Shown here: one piece after another, positions 17,139 through 25,690 of the stretch
Numbering within the stretch: position 1 is the stretch's first letter
Layout of the letters: each line of letters starts with the position of its first letter
Assembly (NCBI RefSeq): GCF_028747785.1
Contig: NZ_CP118158.1
Span: 620,001-684,000, forward strand
Length of the DNA stretch: 64,000 nucleotides
Reading direction: 5' to 3'
Origin: Halosimplex aquaticum
Lineage (GTDB): Archaea; Halobacteriota; Halobacteria; Halobacteriales; Haloarculaceae
Translations under genes and position numbers: made by a program
The notes under the pieces: model-generated
The model's input: the letters and a program-made list of their open reading frames with translations, nothing else
Told to the model about the DNA's origin: nothing
The model's database searches: none

Positions 17139-18583
17139 GCCTCGCCACCTCGGTCGGTCCAGAGGACCTCGGGGATCTCGTCGTGGAGGTCCGTGGCGAC
17201 GAGGCCGTTGTTGCGCTCCTCGAAGGCGCGGTCGCCGGCGCGGCCATTGGCGTAGGCGGCCATCGCGGCCGCGTCGAGCGGGTCCTGGGTCGCCGCGAGC
17301 GCGCCGGTGATCCCGGCGAGCACGTCGCCGGTGCCGCCGACGGTCATCCCGGCGTTGCCGGTCCGGTTGACCCGGGTGGTCTCGCCGTCGGAGACCACGT
17401 CGTAGGCGCCCTTGACGAGGACGACCTGGCCGAGGTCGGCGGCGAAGCGCTCGACGAAGTTCGCCCGCTCCTCCCAGTCGTCGCTCACTCGCCCGCCCAT
17501 CTTCGCGAACTCGCCCTGGTGGGGCGTACAGATCAGGTCCGCGTCGGTGTCGACCTGCGGGACGCGCGCGAGGGCGTCGGCGTCGACGACCGCCGTCCCG
17601 GAGTACCCCGACAGGATGCCCTCCACGGCTTCGAGCGTCTCCTCCGCGTCGCCGAGCCCGGGGCCGATGACGACCGCGTCGTGGTGGCGGGCCATCTGGA
17701 GGAGGAAGCCGACCTGCCGCGGTTCGAGCTGTTTGCCCTGGTAGGGGCGGACGATGAGGTCCTCGCCGAACCCCTGTAACTCCCGGCCGACGACCATCGG
17801 ACAGGCCACGCGGACGAGGTCGGCGCCGGCACGGAGCGCGGCTTTCGCCGAGAGAGCCGGCGCGCCGGCGTAGGGGCCGCCGCCGATGACGAGCACCTCG
17901 CCGTTCTGTCCCTTGTGGCTCCCGGGGTCGCGGTCGTCCAGGCGCATGAGATCGCCCCGCTCGACGAAGCGTTCGGCGGCGGCCGGGATCCCGATGTCCG
18001 CCACGGTGACGTCGGCGTCGAGCGCGTCGAGGCCGGGTTTGGTGTCGTGGAAGGTGACCACGCGGTCGGCCTCGACCGCGGTCTCGGCCAGTTCGCCGGT
18101 CTCGGCGTTCAGACCGGAGGGGACGTCGACGGAGACGACCGTCGCGTCGCTGTCATTGATGGCCGCCGCGGCGGTCCGTTCGGGCTCGCGGAGGTCGCCG
18201 CGGATCCCGGTCCCGAGCATCGCGTCGACCACGATATCGGGGTCGCCGAGGTCGAACGCCGCCGAGTCGCGGACGGCGTCGGTACGGTACTCGCCGTCGG
18301 CCAACGCCGCCCAGTTCTCCCGGGCGATCTCGGTCGTGATGGTGTCAGGTCGGCCGAGTAGGCTCGTCGTCACGTCGAACCCGTCGAGAAAGCGGACCGC
18401 GACGAACGCGTCGCCGCCGTTGTTCCCCCGGCCGGCGACGACCCGCACGCTCGCGTCAGCGTCGGCCACCTCGCGGACCGCTCGCGCGACCGCGTGCCCG
18501 CTCGACTCCATCAACTGCTTGCGCGGGACCCCCATGGCCGCGGCGTTCTCGTCGATGACAGCCATCTCGCTGCCAGTAATCAT
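17135..18583 (-). CDS. nnr: Bifunctional NAD(P)H-hydrate epimerase/dehydratase
   Basis: A 482-residue fusion of YjeF-N epimerase and the ribokinase-like dehydratase that repairs hydrated NAD(P)H. The N-terminal domain has the AGRGNNGGDAFVAVRFL loop and VVDAMLGTGIRG. The C-terminal domain has SHKGQNGEVLVIGGGPYAG and RTGNAGMTVGGTGDVLAGI, the ADP/ATP-dependent dehydratase motif with the GTGD catalytic Asp. The two-domain fusion is common in prokaryotes. It shares a GTGA overlap with moaC, a coupling with no obvious metabolic reason. Confidence 0.93.
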   Translation of the reverse strand: MITGSEMAVIDENAAAMGVPRKQLMESSGHAVARAVREVADADASVRVVAGRGNNGGDAFVAVRFLDGFDVTTSLLGRPDTITTEIARENWAALADGEYRTDAVRDSAAFDLGDPDIVVDAMLGTGIRGDLREPERTAAAAINDSDATVVSVDVPSGLNAETGELAETAVEADRVVTFHDTKPGLDALDADVTVADIGIPAAAERFVERGDLMRLDDRDPGSHKGQNGEVLVIGGGPYAGAPALSAKAALRAGADLVRVACPMVVGRELQGFGEDLIVRPYQGKQLEPRQVGFLLQMARHHDAVVIGPGLGDAEETLEAVEGILSGYSGTAVVDADALARVPQVDTDADLICTPHQGEFAKMGGRVSDDWEERANFVERFAADLGQVVLVKGAYDVVSDGETTRVNRTGNAGMTVGGTGDVLAGITGALAATQDPLDAAAMAAYANGRAGDRAFEERNNGLVATDLHDEIPEVLWTDRGGEA

Positions 18584-18747
18584 ACGCGAGCGTTCGCTCG
18601 CCCCGCTGAAAAGGGTGGGGGCCTCGACAGTACGTGACGGCGAGTGGATCGGCGGCAGTCGCCGGCCCGAGGTATTTACGCGTCCCGCGGCAACGATCCC
18701 TGTCTCGCGGGCACGTGTATCGCCCCCGGCGCCCGCGCTCGCTCAGC

Positions 18748-19734
18748 ATGACAGCACACAGCGAACCGCTCGACTCGGTGCTGGCGACCGTCGGCGAGAC
18801 GCCGCTCGTCCGGGTACACGCGGCCCCGGACGCCGTCCCCGTCTACGCGAAGGTAGAGTCGTTCAACCCCGGCGCGAGCGTCAAGGACCGAATCGGTCGC
18901 TACATGCTCGAAGCCATGCTCGACCGCGGGGACCTCGCCCCGGGCGGCACCGTCGTCGAACCGACGGCCGGGAACACCGGCATCGGGATGGCGATCGCCG
19001 CGGGCCAGCTCGACCTGGAGGCGGTGTTCGTCGTCCCCGAGAAGTTCAGCGTCGAGAAGCAGCGCCTGATGGCCGCCCTCGGCGCGGAAATCGTCACCAC
19101 CCCGACCGACGACGGGATCCCCGGCGCGATCGACCGCGCCTACGACATCGCCGCCGAGCGCGAGAACGCGGTCGTCCCCGAGCAGTTCTCGAACCCCCTC
19201 AACGTCGAAGCCCACTACGAGACGACCGCGCCAGAGGTTTTCGACGCCCTCGACGGCGCGGTCGGTGCAGTCGTCGCCGGCGTCGGCACCGCGGGGACGC
19301 TGATGGGCCTCGCCCGGTACGCTCGCGAGCAGGACCCGGCGATCCACGTCGTCGCGGTCGAACCGGAGGGCTCCGAGTTCGCGACGCTGCTCGGAGGGGA
19401 CTCGGACGACCGGGACTACCTGATCGAGGGCATCGGCACGCACGACCCCGAGAGAAACGAGCTGTTCGACCCCGACCTGGTCGACGAGGTCCGCCAGGTC
19501 AGCGACCGGGCGGCCCACGCGGAGCTGAAGCGCCTCGCCACCGAGGAGGGTCACCTCGTCGGGTCGAGCGCGGGCGCCGCGAGCGTCGCCGCGCGCCGCG
19601 TGGCCGAGGCTATCGACGGGGGAGAGATCGACGCGCCCGCGGACTCGGTGGCGACGGTGTTCCCCGATTCGAGCGAGCGGTACCTCTCGAAGGACATCTA
19701 CGGCAGCTTCGAGGACTGGAGTGAGCACACGTGA
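18748..19734 (+). CDS. cysK: PLP-dependent cysteine synthase family protein
   Basis: A 328-residue fold-type II PLP enzyme of the O-acetylserine sulfhydrylase/cystathionine beta-synthase catalytic-domain group. The PLP Lys is in NPGASVKDRIG, the substrate loop is EPTAGNTGIGMAIA, and the phosphate-binding Gly loop is GVGTAGTLMGLARY. It would form cysteine or cystathionine from an activated serine. The start MTAHSEPL at 18748 is selected over longer frames because it matches the family N-terminus. Its stop overlaps the GTG of the next PLP gene by 4 bp, pointing to a transsulfuration role. Whether it acts as CysK or CBS cannot be decided here. Confidence 0.88.
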   Translation: MTAHSEPLDSVLATVGETPLVRVHAAPDAVPVYAKVESFNPGASVKDRIGRYMLEAMLDRGDLAPGGTVVEPTAGNTGIGMAIAAGQLDLEAVFVVPEKFSVEKQRLMAALGAEIVTTPTDDGIPGAIDRAYDIAAERENAVVPEQFSNPLNVEAHYETTAPEVFDALDGAVGAVVAGVGTAGTLMGLARYAREQDPAIHVVAVEPEGSEFATLLGGDSDDRDYLIEGIGTHDPERNELFDPDLVDEVRQVSDRAAHAELKRLATEEGHLVGSSAGAASVAARRVAEAIDGGEIDAPADSVATVFPDSSERYLSKDIYGSFEDWSEHT

Positions 19735-20987
19735 CAGGAGAGAGCGACCCCGACGACGGGACCGACGCGGACGAGGTGACCGATACGGACGACGTGGCGA
19801 ACAGCGAGCGTGACGCGGCGTCCGGCACGCCGCCGGCGGAACGATTCGAGACCCGCGCCGTCCACGCCGGCCAGGAACCCGACGAGGAGACGGGCGCGGT
19901 GATGACGCCCATCTACGCAACCTCCACGTACGAACAGGACGCCCCCGGCGAACACCGCGGCTACGAGTACTCCCGGACGGGCAACCCGACGCGCACCGAC
20001 CTGGAGGAGAACCTCGCCGACCTGGAGGGCGGCGCCTTCGGCCGCGCGTTCGCCAGCGGCATGGCCGCCATCAACACGGTCCTCAACTGCTTCGACGCGG
20101 GCGATCACGTCGTCACCGGCGACGACGTCTACGGCGGGACCCACCGGATCTTCCGCGAGGTCTACGAGGACTACGACCTCTCCTTTACGTTCGTGGACAC
20201 CACCGACCACGAGCGCGTCAGGGAGGTCGTCACGGACGACACGGAACTGCTGTGGGTCGAGACGCCGACGAACCCGCTCATGCGCATCAACGACATCGGG
20301 GCGCTGGCCGACATCGCCCACGAGCACGGGGCGCTCTGCGCGGTCGACAACACGTTCGCGACACCGTACCTCCAGCGACCGCTCGAACGTGGCGCCGACA
20401 TCGTCGCCCACTCGCTGACGAAGTACGTCGGCGGCCACTCGGACGTGGTCGCGGGCGCGCTCGTCACCGACGACGCCGCGCTGGACGAGCAGTTCGGCTT
20501 CTACCAGAACAGCGTCGGCGCGACGCCGAGTCCGTTCGACTGCTTCCTCGCACTCAGGGGCGCGAAGACTCTGCCGGTCAGGATGGACCGCCACTGCGAG
20601 AACGCCCGCGACCTCGCGGCGTGGCTCGACGACCACGCCGACGTCTCGCGGGTGTACTACCCCGGGCTCGAATCCCATCCGCAGCACGACCTCGCGGCCG
20701 CGCAGATGGACGACTTCGGCGGGATGCTCTCGTTCGAACTCGACGCCACCTTAGAGGAGACCGCCGAGGTGGTCTCGACCACGGACGTGTTCACGCTGGC
20801 CGAGAGCCTCGGCGGCGTCGAGAGCCTGATCGAACAGCCTGCGACGATGACCCACGCCGCCATCCCGGCCGAGGAGCGCGAGGCGGCCGGCCTGCGGGAC
20901 GGTCTCGTCCGCGTCAGCGTCGGCATCGAGAACGCCGCGGACCTGCGGGCCGACCTCGACCGGGCCATCGCCGACGCATTGGAGTGA
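19731..20987 (+). CDS. Cystathionine gamma-synthase/lyase (Cys/Met PLP enzyme)
   Basis: A 418-residue fold-type I PLP enzyme. Signatures are SRTGNPTRTDLEENLADLEG, AVDNTFATPYLQRPLERGAD, and the PLP-Lys segment HSLTKYVGGHSDVVAGA (Lys about 231). The C-terminal SLGGVESLIEQPATMTHA is typical of cystathionine beta/gamma-lyases and gamma-synthases. The first 40 residues are an acidic extension (DPDDGTDADEVTDTDD) before the catalytic core. The GTG start overlaps the upstream gene (GTGA). Together the pair would interconvert homocysteine/serine and cysteine through cystathionine. The exact direction is inferred, not shown. Confidence 0.88.
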   Translation: MTGESDPDDGTDADEVTDTDDVANSERDAASGTPPAERFETRAVHAGQEPDEETGAVMTPIYATSTYEQDAPGEHRGYEYSRTGNPTRTDLEENLADLEGGAFGRAFASGMAAINTVLNCFDAGDHVVTGDDVYGGTHRIFREVYEDYDLSFTFVDTTDHERVREVVTDDTELLWVETPTNPLMRINDIGALADIAHEHGALCAVDNTFATPYLQRPLERGADIVAHSLTKYVGGHSDVVAGALVTDDAALDEQFGFYQNSVGATPSPFDCFLALRGAKTLPVRMDRHCENARDLAAWLDDHADVSRVYYPGLESHPQHDLAAAQMDDFGGMLSFELDATLEETAEVVSTTDVFTLAESLGGVESLIEQPATMTHAAIPAEEREAAGLRDGLVRVSVGIENAADLRADLDRAIADALE

Positions 20988-21028
20988 CCGACTCGGACGG
21001 GAGCCCGCGACCCGGCCGCCGCGGCCAG

Positions 21029-21307
21029 TCACCGCCGGATCTCGAATCCGTCGATCCCCTCCGGTTCGCCGTACTCGGCTTCCACGTCGTCGACTCGGGC
21101 GCGGGAACTCCCCTCGTGACACCACTCGACCATGGATTCCACGGCGTCCTCGGGCCCCTCGAAGACCGCTTCGACGCGGCCGTCGTCGAGGTTCTTCACC
21201 CAGCCGTCGACGCCGCGCTCGCGGGCCTCGTCGCGTGTCGTCGCCCGGTAGTAGACGCCCTGTACCTTCCCCGAGACGCAGACGTGAGCGCGCATGCGGT
21301 CTGTCAT
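21029..21307 (-). CDS. acyP: Acylphosphatase
   Basis: A 92-residue acylphosphatase. The catalytic Arg is in VQGVYYRATT and the Asn in GWVKNLDDGRVEAVFEG. It hydrolyses carboxyl-phosphate bonds such as acetyl phosphate. The start MTDRMRAHVCVSG at 21307 is used rather than the long upstream frame, because it sits just before the first beta strand. It lies convergent with the PLP gene pair. Confidence 0.93.
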   Translation of the reverse strand: MTDRMRAHVCVSGKVQGVYYRATTRDEARERGVDGWVKNLDDGRVEAVFEGPEDAVESMVEWCHEGSSRARVDDVEAEYGEPEGIDGFEIRR

Positions 21308-21564
21308 CGTCGGTCGGTAGCGCCTCGGGGCTGAAAAAACGCCGCGTCGGTTGGCCTCGCGACCGACGACCGATTCGGCGCCGAACGCGACCGGACGCTC
21401 CGCCGGCACCTGTCTCGGGTTGTAGCACGGCTGTCGATACCTGCGTCGACAATTGAACAAATGGAGGTGAAATCGCCCGATCGTTGCTAGGGGTTGGAGG
21501 AGTGTGCCGCGATCGACGAAAGTATTCCAACAGAGCTATGGTAGTCTCTCGCAGAGAGGTTGGC

Positions 21565-22698
21565 ATGGGCGATGGCAACCTGAACCGCGGACTCGAGGGG
21601 ATCAGGGTCGCGGAGACCCGGCTGAGTGATATCGACGGCGAGGAGGGCGAACTCACCATCGGCGGCTTCCCCGTGGACGAACTCGCGCGGGCGGCGACCT
21701 ACGAGGAGAGCGTCTTCCTGCTCTTCCACGACAGGCTCCCGTCGGCCGAGGAACTCGACGAGTTCAGAGCGGACCTGGCCGGCCGGCGCGAGGTCGGCGA
21801 CGAGGTCCGCGCGGTGCTGCGACGGGCCGCCGCGGAGGAGAAACCCGCGATGGACGCGTTGCGGATGGGCGCGGCGGCGGCCAACCTGGGAACGGGCGCG
21901 GAAGACCCCGAGGCCGACGCCCGGCGGGTGATCGCCGTCTTCCCGACCATCGTGGCGACGTACTGGCGTTACCGCGAGGGCAGCGAACCCGTCGAACCCC
22001 GCGAGGACCTGCGTCACGCGGCGAACTACCTCTACATGCTCACCGGCGAGGAACCGGACGAGCCCGCCGTCCGCGGGCTGGAGACGTACCTCAACACGGT
22101 GATCGACCACGGGCTGAACGCCTCGACGTTCACCGCGCGGACGGTCGTCTCGACGGAGTCAGACGTGGTCTCGGCGGCGACGGCGGCGGTCGGCACGCTC
22201 AAGGGGCCGCTCCACGGCGGCGCACCCGGCCCCGTCCTCGACATGCTCCGGACGGTCCACGAGCGCGGCGACCCGGAGGCCTACGTGCGCGAGAAACTGG
22301 AGGCCGGCGAGCGCCTGATGGGCTTCGGCCACCGCGTCTACCGCGTCCGGGACCCGCGTGCGGCAGTCCTGGAGGCGGCCGCCGCCGAGTTCTACGGGGA
22401 AGCCGGCGACGCGGACTTCTTCGAGACCATCAGGGACTTCGAGGACGTGGCGGTCGACCTGCTCGCCGAGCACAAGCCGGGGCGGCGCCTCGACACGAAC
22501 GTCGAGTTCTACACGGCGGCGCTGCTCGACGGCGTCGGCGTCCCGAAGGAACTGTTCACGACCACCTTCGCGGTCTCTCGGGTCGGTGGCTGGACGGCCC
22601 ACGCGCTCGAACAGCTCGACGACAACCGCCTCATCCGCCCGCTGTCGGCTTACGTCGGTGACCACGACCGCTCGTGGACGCCCGTCGACGAGCGCTAG
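21565..22698 (+). CDS. Citrate synthase-like enzyme
   Basis: A 377-residue type II citrate synthase family member. Catalytic His motifs are GPLHGGAPGPVLDML and MGFGHRVYRVRDPRA, and the C-terminal VSRVGGWTAHALEQ is typical. The third catalytic position, usually Asp in NVDFY, is Glu here (NVEFYTAALLDGVGVP). The N-terminal YRG segment is replaced by GGFPVDELA. These departures mean it may be a 2-methylcitrate or other acyl-CoA-utilising synthase rather than the main TCA enzyme. The ATG at 21565 is preferred. A small hairpin CTCTC-GCA-GAGAG lies in the 20 bp upstream. Confidence 0.82.
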   Translation: MGDGNLNRGLEGIRVAETRLSDIDGEEGELTIGGFPVDELARAATYEESVFLLFHDRLPSAEELDEFRADLAGRREVGDEVRAVLRRAAAEEKPAMDALRMGAAAANLGTGAEDPEADARRVIAVFPTIVATYWRYREGSEPVEPREDLRHAANYLYMLTGEEPDEPAVRGLETYLNTVIDHGLNASTFTARTVVSTESDVVSAATAAVGTLKGPLHGGAPGPVLDMLRTVHERGDPEAYVREKLEAGERLMGFGHRVYRVRDPRAAVLEAAAAEFYGEAGDADFFETIRDFEDVAVDLLAEHKPGRRLDTNVEFYTAALLDGVGVPKELFTTTFAVSRVGGWTAHALEQLDDNRLIRPLSAYVGDHDRSWTPVDER

Positions 22699-22735
22699 AG
22701 TCGAGCTTCCTCATCCGCTTCTCGGCGTTTCTGCG

Positions 22736-23674
22736 CTACCGCAGGTAGTGAAACACGTACGTCTGCGTGTAGCCGGCGAACTCGCCGCCGAAGGCCTCGC
22801 GGATGGCCCGCGAAGTGTCGGCGTAGTTGCCCCGGTCACACTCGGGGTAGTACTCCTCGATGGTGGAGCGGATCCACGTGTCCAGCGGCACGGCTTCGAG
22901 GTAGTCGAGCGAGAACAGGGCGACGCAGTCGGCCACCTTGTCGCCGACGCCGACGAACCGCGTCAGCGACTCGCGGGCGTCCTCGTAGTCCAGGCCGACC
23001 GCCTCTTCGGGGTGGGCCTCGCCGTCGGCGACCATGCGCGCGGTGTCGAGGACGTAGGGGGCGCGATAGCCGAGTCCGAGGTCCCGCAGTTCGGCCTCGG
23101 TCGCCGCGGCCAGTTGCTCGGCCGTCGGATACGCGTGGTAGGTCCGGCCGTCGAACTCGACGGTCGTCCCGAAGGCGCGCTCCAGTTCGCGCTGCATCCC
23201 GTGGATGCGCCCGACGCGCATCTGGGCCGAGCAGATGAACGAGACCAGGCAGGGGACGGCGGGGTCGTCGACGAGGCGCATCCCCCAGTAGGCGTCGAAG
23301 GCGCGCTCGATCAGGTCGTCGTCGGGCGTCGCCGCGCGGATGGCGGGGAGGTCGTCGTCGAGGCGGAGGCGCTCGCGGAGGACGGGGACGGGATCGATCG
23401 ACGACTCCCACTCCAGGCGGTCGTCGACCTGTCGGACGCGGACGACGACGGGTTCGCCCTCGGCCCACCGCTCTGCGGGGGTCGCGCGGGCGCCGCTGTG
23501 GTCGACGCGGACGACCGTCTCGTACCAGTGGTCGCCGCCGTAGACGGCGCTCTCGTCGTACATCAGGCCGTCGTGGCGGTCCCAGAGGTACGACTGGCCG
23601 CTCTCGACTGTCGACTGGAGGTCGAACGGACCGGGAAACTCCGAGAGAGCGAGGGCGCCGCGCTCCGTACTCAT
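22736..23674 (-). CDS. HhH-GPD DNA glycosylase (OGG1-like)
   Basis: A 312-residue base-excision repair glycosylase. The helix-hairpin-helix segment RFVGVGDKVADCVALFSLD carries the Lys nucleophile typical of 8-oxoguanine glycosylases, and the catalytic Asp lies in AVPLDTWIRST. The N-terminal domain begins FDLQSTVESGQSYLWDRHDG, like OGG1/AlkA2-type N-domains. It removes oxidised (probably 8-oxoG) or alkylated bases from DNA. The start at 23674 is chosen since upstream extensions lack conserved content. It diverges from the DUF555 gene with about 140 bp between. Confidence 0.87.
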   Translation of the reverse strand: MSTERGALALSEFPGPFDLQSTVESGQSYLWDRHDGLMYDESAVYGGDHWYETVVRVDHSGARATPAERWAEGEPVVVRVRQVDDRLEWESSIDPVPVLRERLRLDDDLPAIRAATPDDDLIERAFDAYWGMRLVDDPAVPCLVSFICSAQMRVGRIHGMQRELERAFGTTVEFDGRTYHAYPTAEQLAAATEAELRDLGLGYRAPYVLDTARMVADGEAHPEEAVGLDYEDARESLTRFVGVGDKVADCVALFSLDYLEAVPLDTWIRSTIEEYYPECDRGNYADTSRAIREAFGGEFAGYTQTYVFHYLR

Positions 23675-23813
23675 ACCCGGACAAGGCGCGGGGTCGGCAT
23701 TTCCCTTTCGAGACGAGTCGACCACGGGGCCGGCGCATGCCGTGAGCGACTCGCAGGTATGTGAGGTGCTATCGAGGCTAACCTTCATGTCGCTGCGAGA
23801 CAAATACGGATCT

Positions 23814-24335
23814 ATGAACTGCAGAGTCGTCGTCGAGGCCGCAGTCCCCGTCTACGACGTCGAGACGGAGGACGAGGCGGTCCGGATCGCCATCTCGAAG
23901 ACCGGCGAGATGCTCAACCCGGACCTCAACTACGTCGAGATCAACATGGGCGAGCGGTCGTGTCCCCACTGCGGCGAGGGGCTGGAGCCCGCGTTCATCG
24001 CCGCAGACGAGAGCCTCGTCGCGCTCGAACTGGAGATCACCGTCTTCAACGTCGAGCGCGAGGAGCACGCGGCCCGCATCGCACGCAAGGAGATCGGCCA
24101 GCGCCTCGAGAACATCCCGCTGGAAGTCCTCGAGATCGAGGTCATCGACGACGAGGACGAAGACGACGAATCGGACGACGAGGCCGATTCGGCTGGCGAC
24201 GCGGACGACTCGACGAGCGACGAGGGGTCGGACGAGCCGTCAGACGAGACGGCCGACGAATCGGGCGATGCCTCCGACGACCGGGAGGACGACGAGGTTC
24301 TGCCGGAGTTCGAGGAACTCATCGACGAGTCGTGA
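23814..24335 (+). CDS. DUF555/UPF0212 family protein with acidic tail
   Basis: A 173-residue protein whose first 115 residues are the archaeal DUF555/UPF0212 domain: MNCRVVVEAAVPVYDVET, AISKTGEMLNPDLNYVEI, a CPHCG knuckle, and EEHAARIARKEIGQRLENIP. The single CPHC pair could bind a metal in a dimer. The last 60 residues are an almost pure Asp/Glu/Ser tail with little Gly or aromatic content, ending with a short helix EVLPEFEELIDES. Function is unknown. An alternative ATG at 23787 exists, but the family starts with MNCRVVV. Confidence 0.88.
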   Translation: MNCRVVVEAAVPVYDVETEDEAVRIAISKTGEMLNPDLNYVEINMGERSCPHCGEGLEPAFIAADESLVALELEITVFNVEREEHAARIARKEIGQRLENIPLEVLEIEVIDDEDEDDESDDEADSAGDADDSTSDEGSDEPSDETADESGDASDDREDDEVLPEFEELIDES

Positions 24336-24535
24336 GGCGTCGGGGACGCGAACCTGCAGTTCACTTTCTCGGGTCGGATCGCTTCCGAGCGACGGCTGAA
24401 CGGACGAGCGGTTCACTGGCTGAACGGACGGGCGTCCCACGAGTCAGACGAGAGAACGGCCGTCGGAACGAGCCGAAAACGGGAGAGACAGCAGTCAGTC
24501 GATAGTAGTGGGTCCGACAGAACGGGACTGCTCGT

Positions 24536-24772
24536 TCAGTCAGCGGAGGCCGGGACGCGCTCGCGCGACTCGGTCTCCATCTCGGACGTGATACCCTTCG
24601 CCAGCGCAAAAACAGCGTTTTTGTGGTCGGTTTTCGATTTGTGGATGGACGTCGGCTTTACGCCGAGTTCGGTGTACTTGTCGTGTTCCACCTCGTCGCC
24701 TGTCTCCATCTCGTAGTGATTCTCCACCTGAGCAAGCAGGCCGTGAAGGTGAATGAGCTCCTGCTTTTTCAT
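24536..24772 (-). CDS. UPF0058 family protein
   Basis: A 78-residue helical archaeal protein of the UPF0058 family. It is recognised from the start MKKQELIHLHGLLAQVENHY, the central DKYTELGVKPTSIHKSKTDH and KNAVFALAKGI. Conserved His and Asp/Glu residues suggest metal binding, but the role is unknown. The start MKK at 24772 is the family start. Around 190 bp separate it from the divergent aIF2-beta gene. The 200 bp on its 3' side (24336-24535) holds no gene I can support. Confidence 0.87.
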   Translation of the reverse strand: MKKQELIHLHGLLAQVENHYEMETGDEVEHDKYTELGVKPTSIHKSKTDHKNAVFALAKGITSEMETESRERVPASAD

Positions 24773-24934
24773 AGTCAACCGGTCCTAGCCGCTGGAGGGT
24801 AATAGTAGTATCCTGAGTCGCGTTAACATGCGCCTTCTCATAAACCGTGTACAAAAGCCCCCCGATATCGACTCGGCCGGTTCCACAACCGCGTCGGGGC
24901 GGCCGGATTCCGGCCAGTCGGGCCGGGTTGAAAG

Positions 24935-24941
24935 ACTTTTA
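24935..24941 (+). promoter_or_regulatory. TATA-like box for aIF2-beta
   Basis: ACTTTTA lies about 28 bp before the ATG at 24966. Confidence 0.45.
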
Positions 24942-24965
24942 CCCGGGGACGGGCTTCTCATCGGT

Positions 24966-25370
24966 ATGGACTACGACGACATGCTCGACCGGGCGCTCGA
25001 CGAGACACCGGACATCGAGGGGAGCTCCGACCGGTTCGAGGTGCCCGACCCCGACCTGCGTCAGGAGGGGAACGTCACCGTCTACGAGAACTTCCAGGAC
25101 ACGTGTGACACGCTCGGGCGCGACGACGACCACGTCATGCAGTTCCTGCAGAACGAGATCGGGACGAGCGGTCACATCGACGAGAGCGGGCGCGCGCGCC
25201 TCACCGGGGAGTTCAGCGTCCGCCGAGTCAGCAACGCGATCGACGAGTACGCCGACGAGTTCGTCCTCTGCCCGGAGTGTGGCCTCCCGGACACGCACTT
25301 CGAGCGCGAAGGAGGAGCGCTCCTCCTGCGGTGTGAGGCCTGCGGCGCGCGGTCCGCGACGAGCGGCTAA
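24966..25370 (+). CDS. eif2b: Translation initiation factor aIF2 subunit beta
   Basis: A 134-residue aIF2-beta, a part of the heterotrimeric factor that delivers initiator Met-tRNA to the 30S subunit. It has the family core FQDTCDTLGRDDDHVMQFLQ, then NEIGTSGHID and RLTGEFS, followed by the C-terminal zinc ribbon CPECG...CEACG. The length matches archaeal homologues. The start MDYDDMLDRAL at 24966 is fixed by the TATA spacing and family N-terminus. It is followed on the opposite strand by a small zinc-ribbon gene. Confidence 0.95.
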   Translation: MDYDDMLDRALDETPDIEGSSDRFEVPDPDLRQEGNVTVYENFQDTCDTLGRDDDHVMQFLQNEIGTSGHIDESGRARLTGEFSVRRVSNAIDEYADEFVLCPECGLPDTHFEREGGALLLRCEACGARSATSG

Positions 25371-25383
25371 CGGGGTGCTCGCC

Positions 25384-25563
25384 CTAACTGAGCGTTTTCA
25401 GCGTCTGTAGGTCGCGGTCGGTCCGCGTGAACTCCGCGAGCCGCCTGCTCGCGTGACAGTTCGGACAGTGATAGACGTCGGTGTGCTCCGGCAGATCCGT
25501 CGGCGTCGATTCCCAGTCTTTGGTACATTCCGGACAGAGCAATCTGACGTACGCTTCCTCCAT
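25384..25563 (-). CDS. Small zinc-ribbon protein, 59 residues
   Basis: A protein starting MEEAYVRLLCPECTKDWEST at 25563, with two zinc knuckles CPEC and CPNC about 25 residues apart and a basic C-terminal helix (ASRRLAEFTRTDRDLQTL). It belongs to the abundant haloarchaeal small zinc-finger class (DUF7836-like, from memory). Function is unknown; nucleic-acid or protein binding is likely. It is convergent with aIF2-beta. Confidence 0.8.
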   Translation of the reverse strand: MEEAYVRLLCPECTKDWESTPTDLPEHTDVYHCPNCHASRRLAEFTRTDRDLQTLKTLS

Positions 25564-25690
25564 GCGTGATACCCACACGCACGCCCGCAAAATAAAAAGA
25601 CCGGTGCGGCGACCCGGTCGCCGCGAGCGACACGTCGTCGAGAAGCCATCAGTGCGGCCGCGACCCGCTAGGTCGCGTCCTCGACCCGCC

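Noticed and set aside
24394..24430. 13-bp direct repeat GGCTGAACGGACG in the 24336-24535 interval
   Set aside because: Only two copies 24 bp apart with no further structure; chance in GC-rich DNA.
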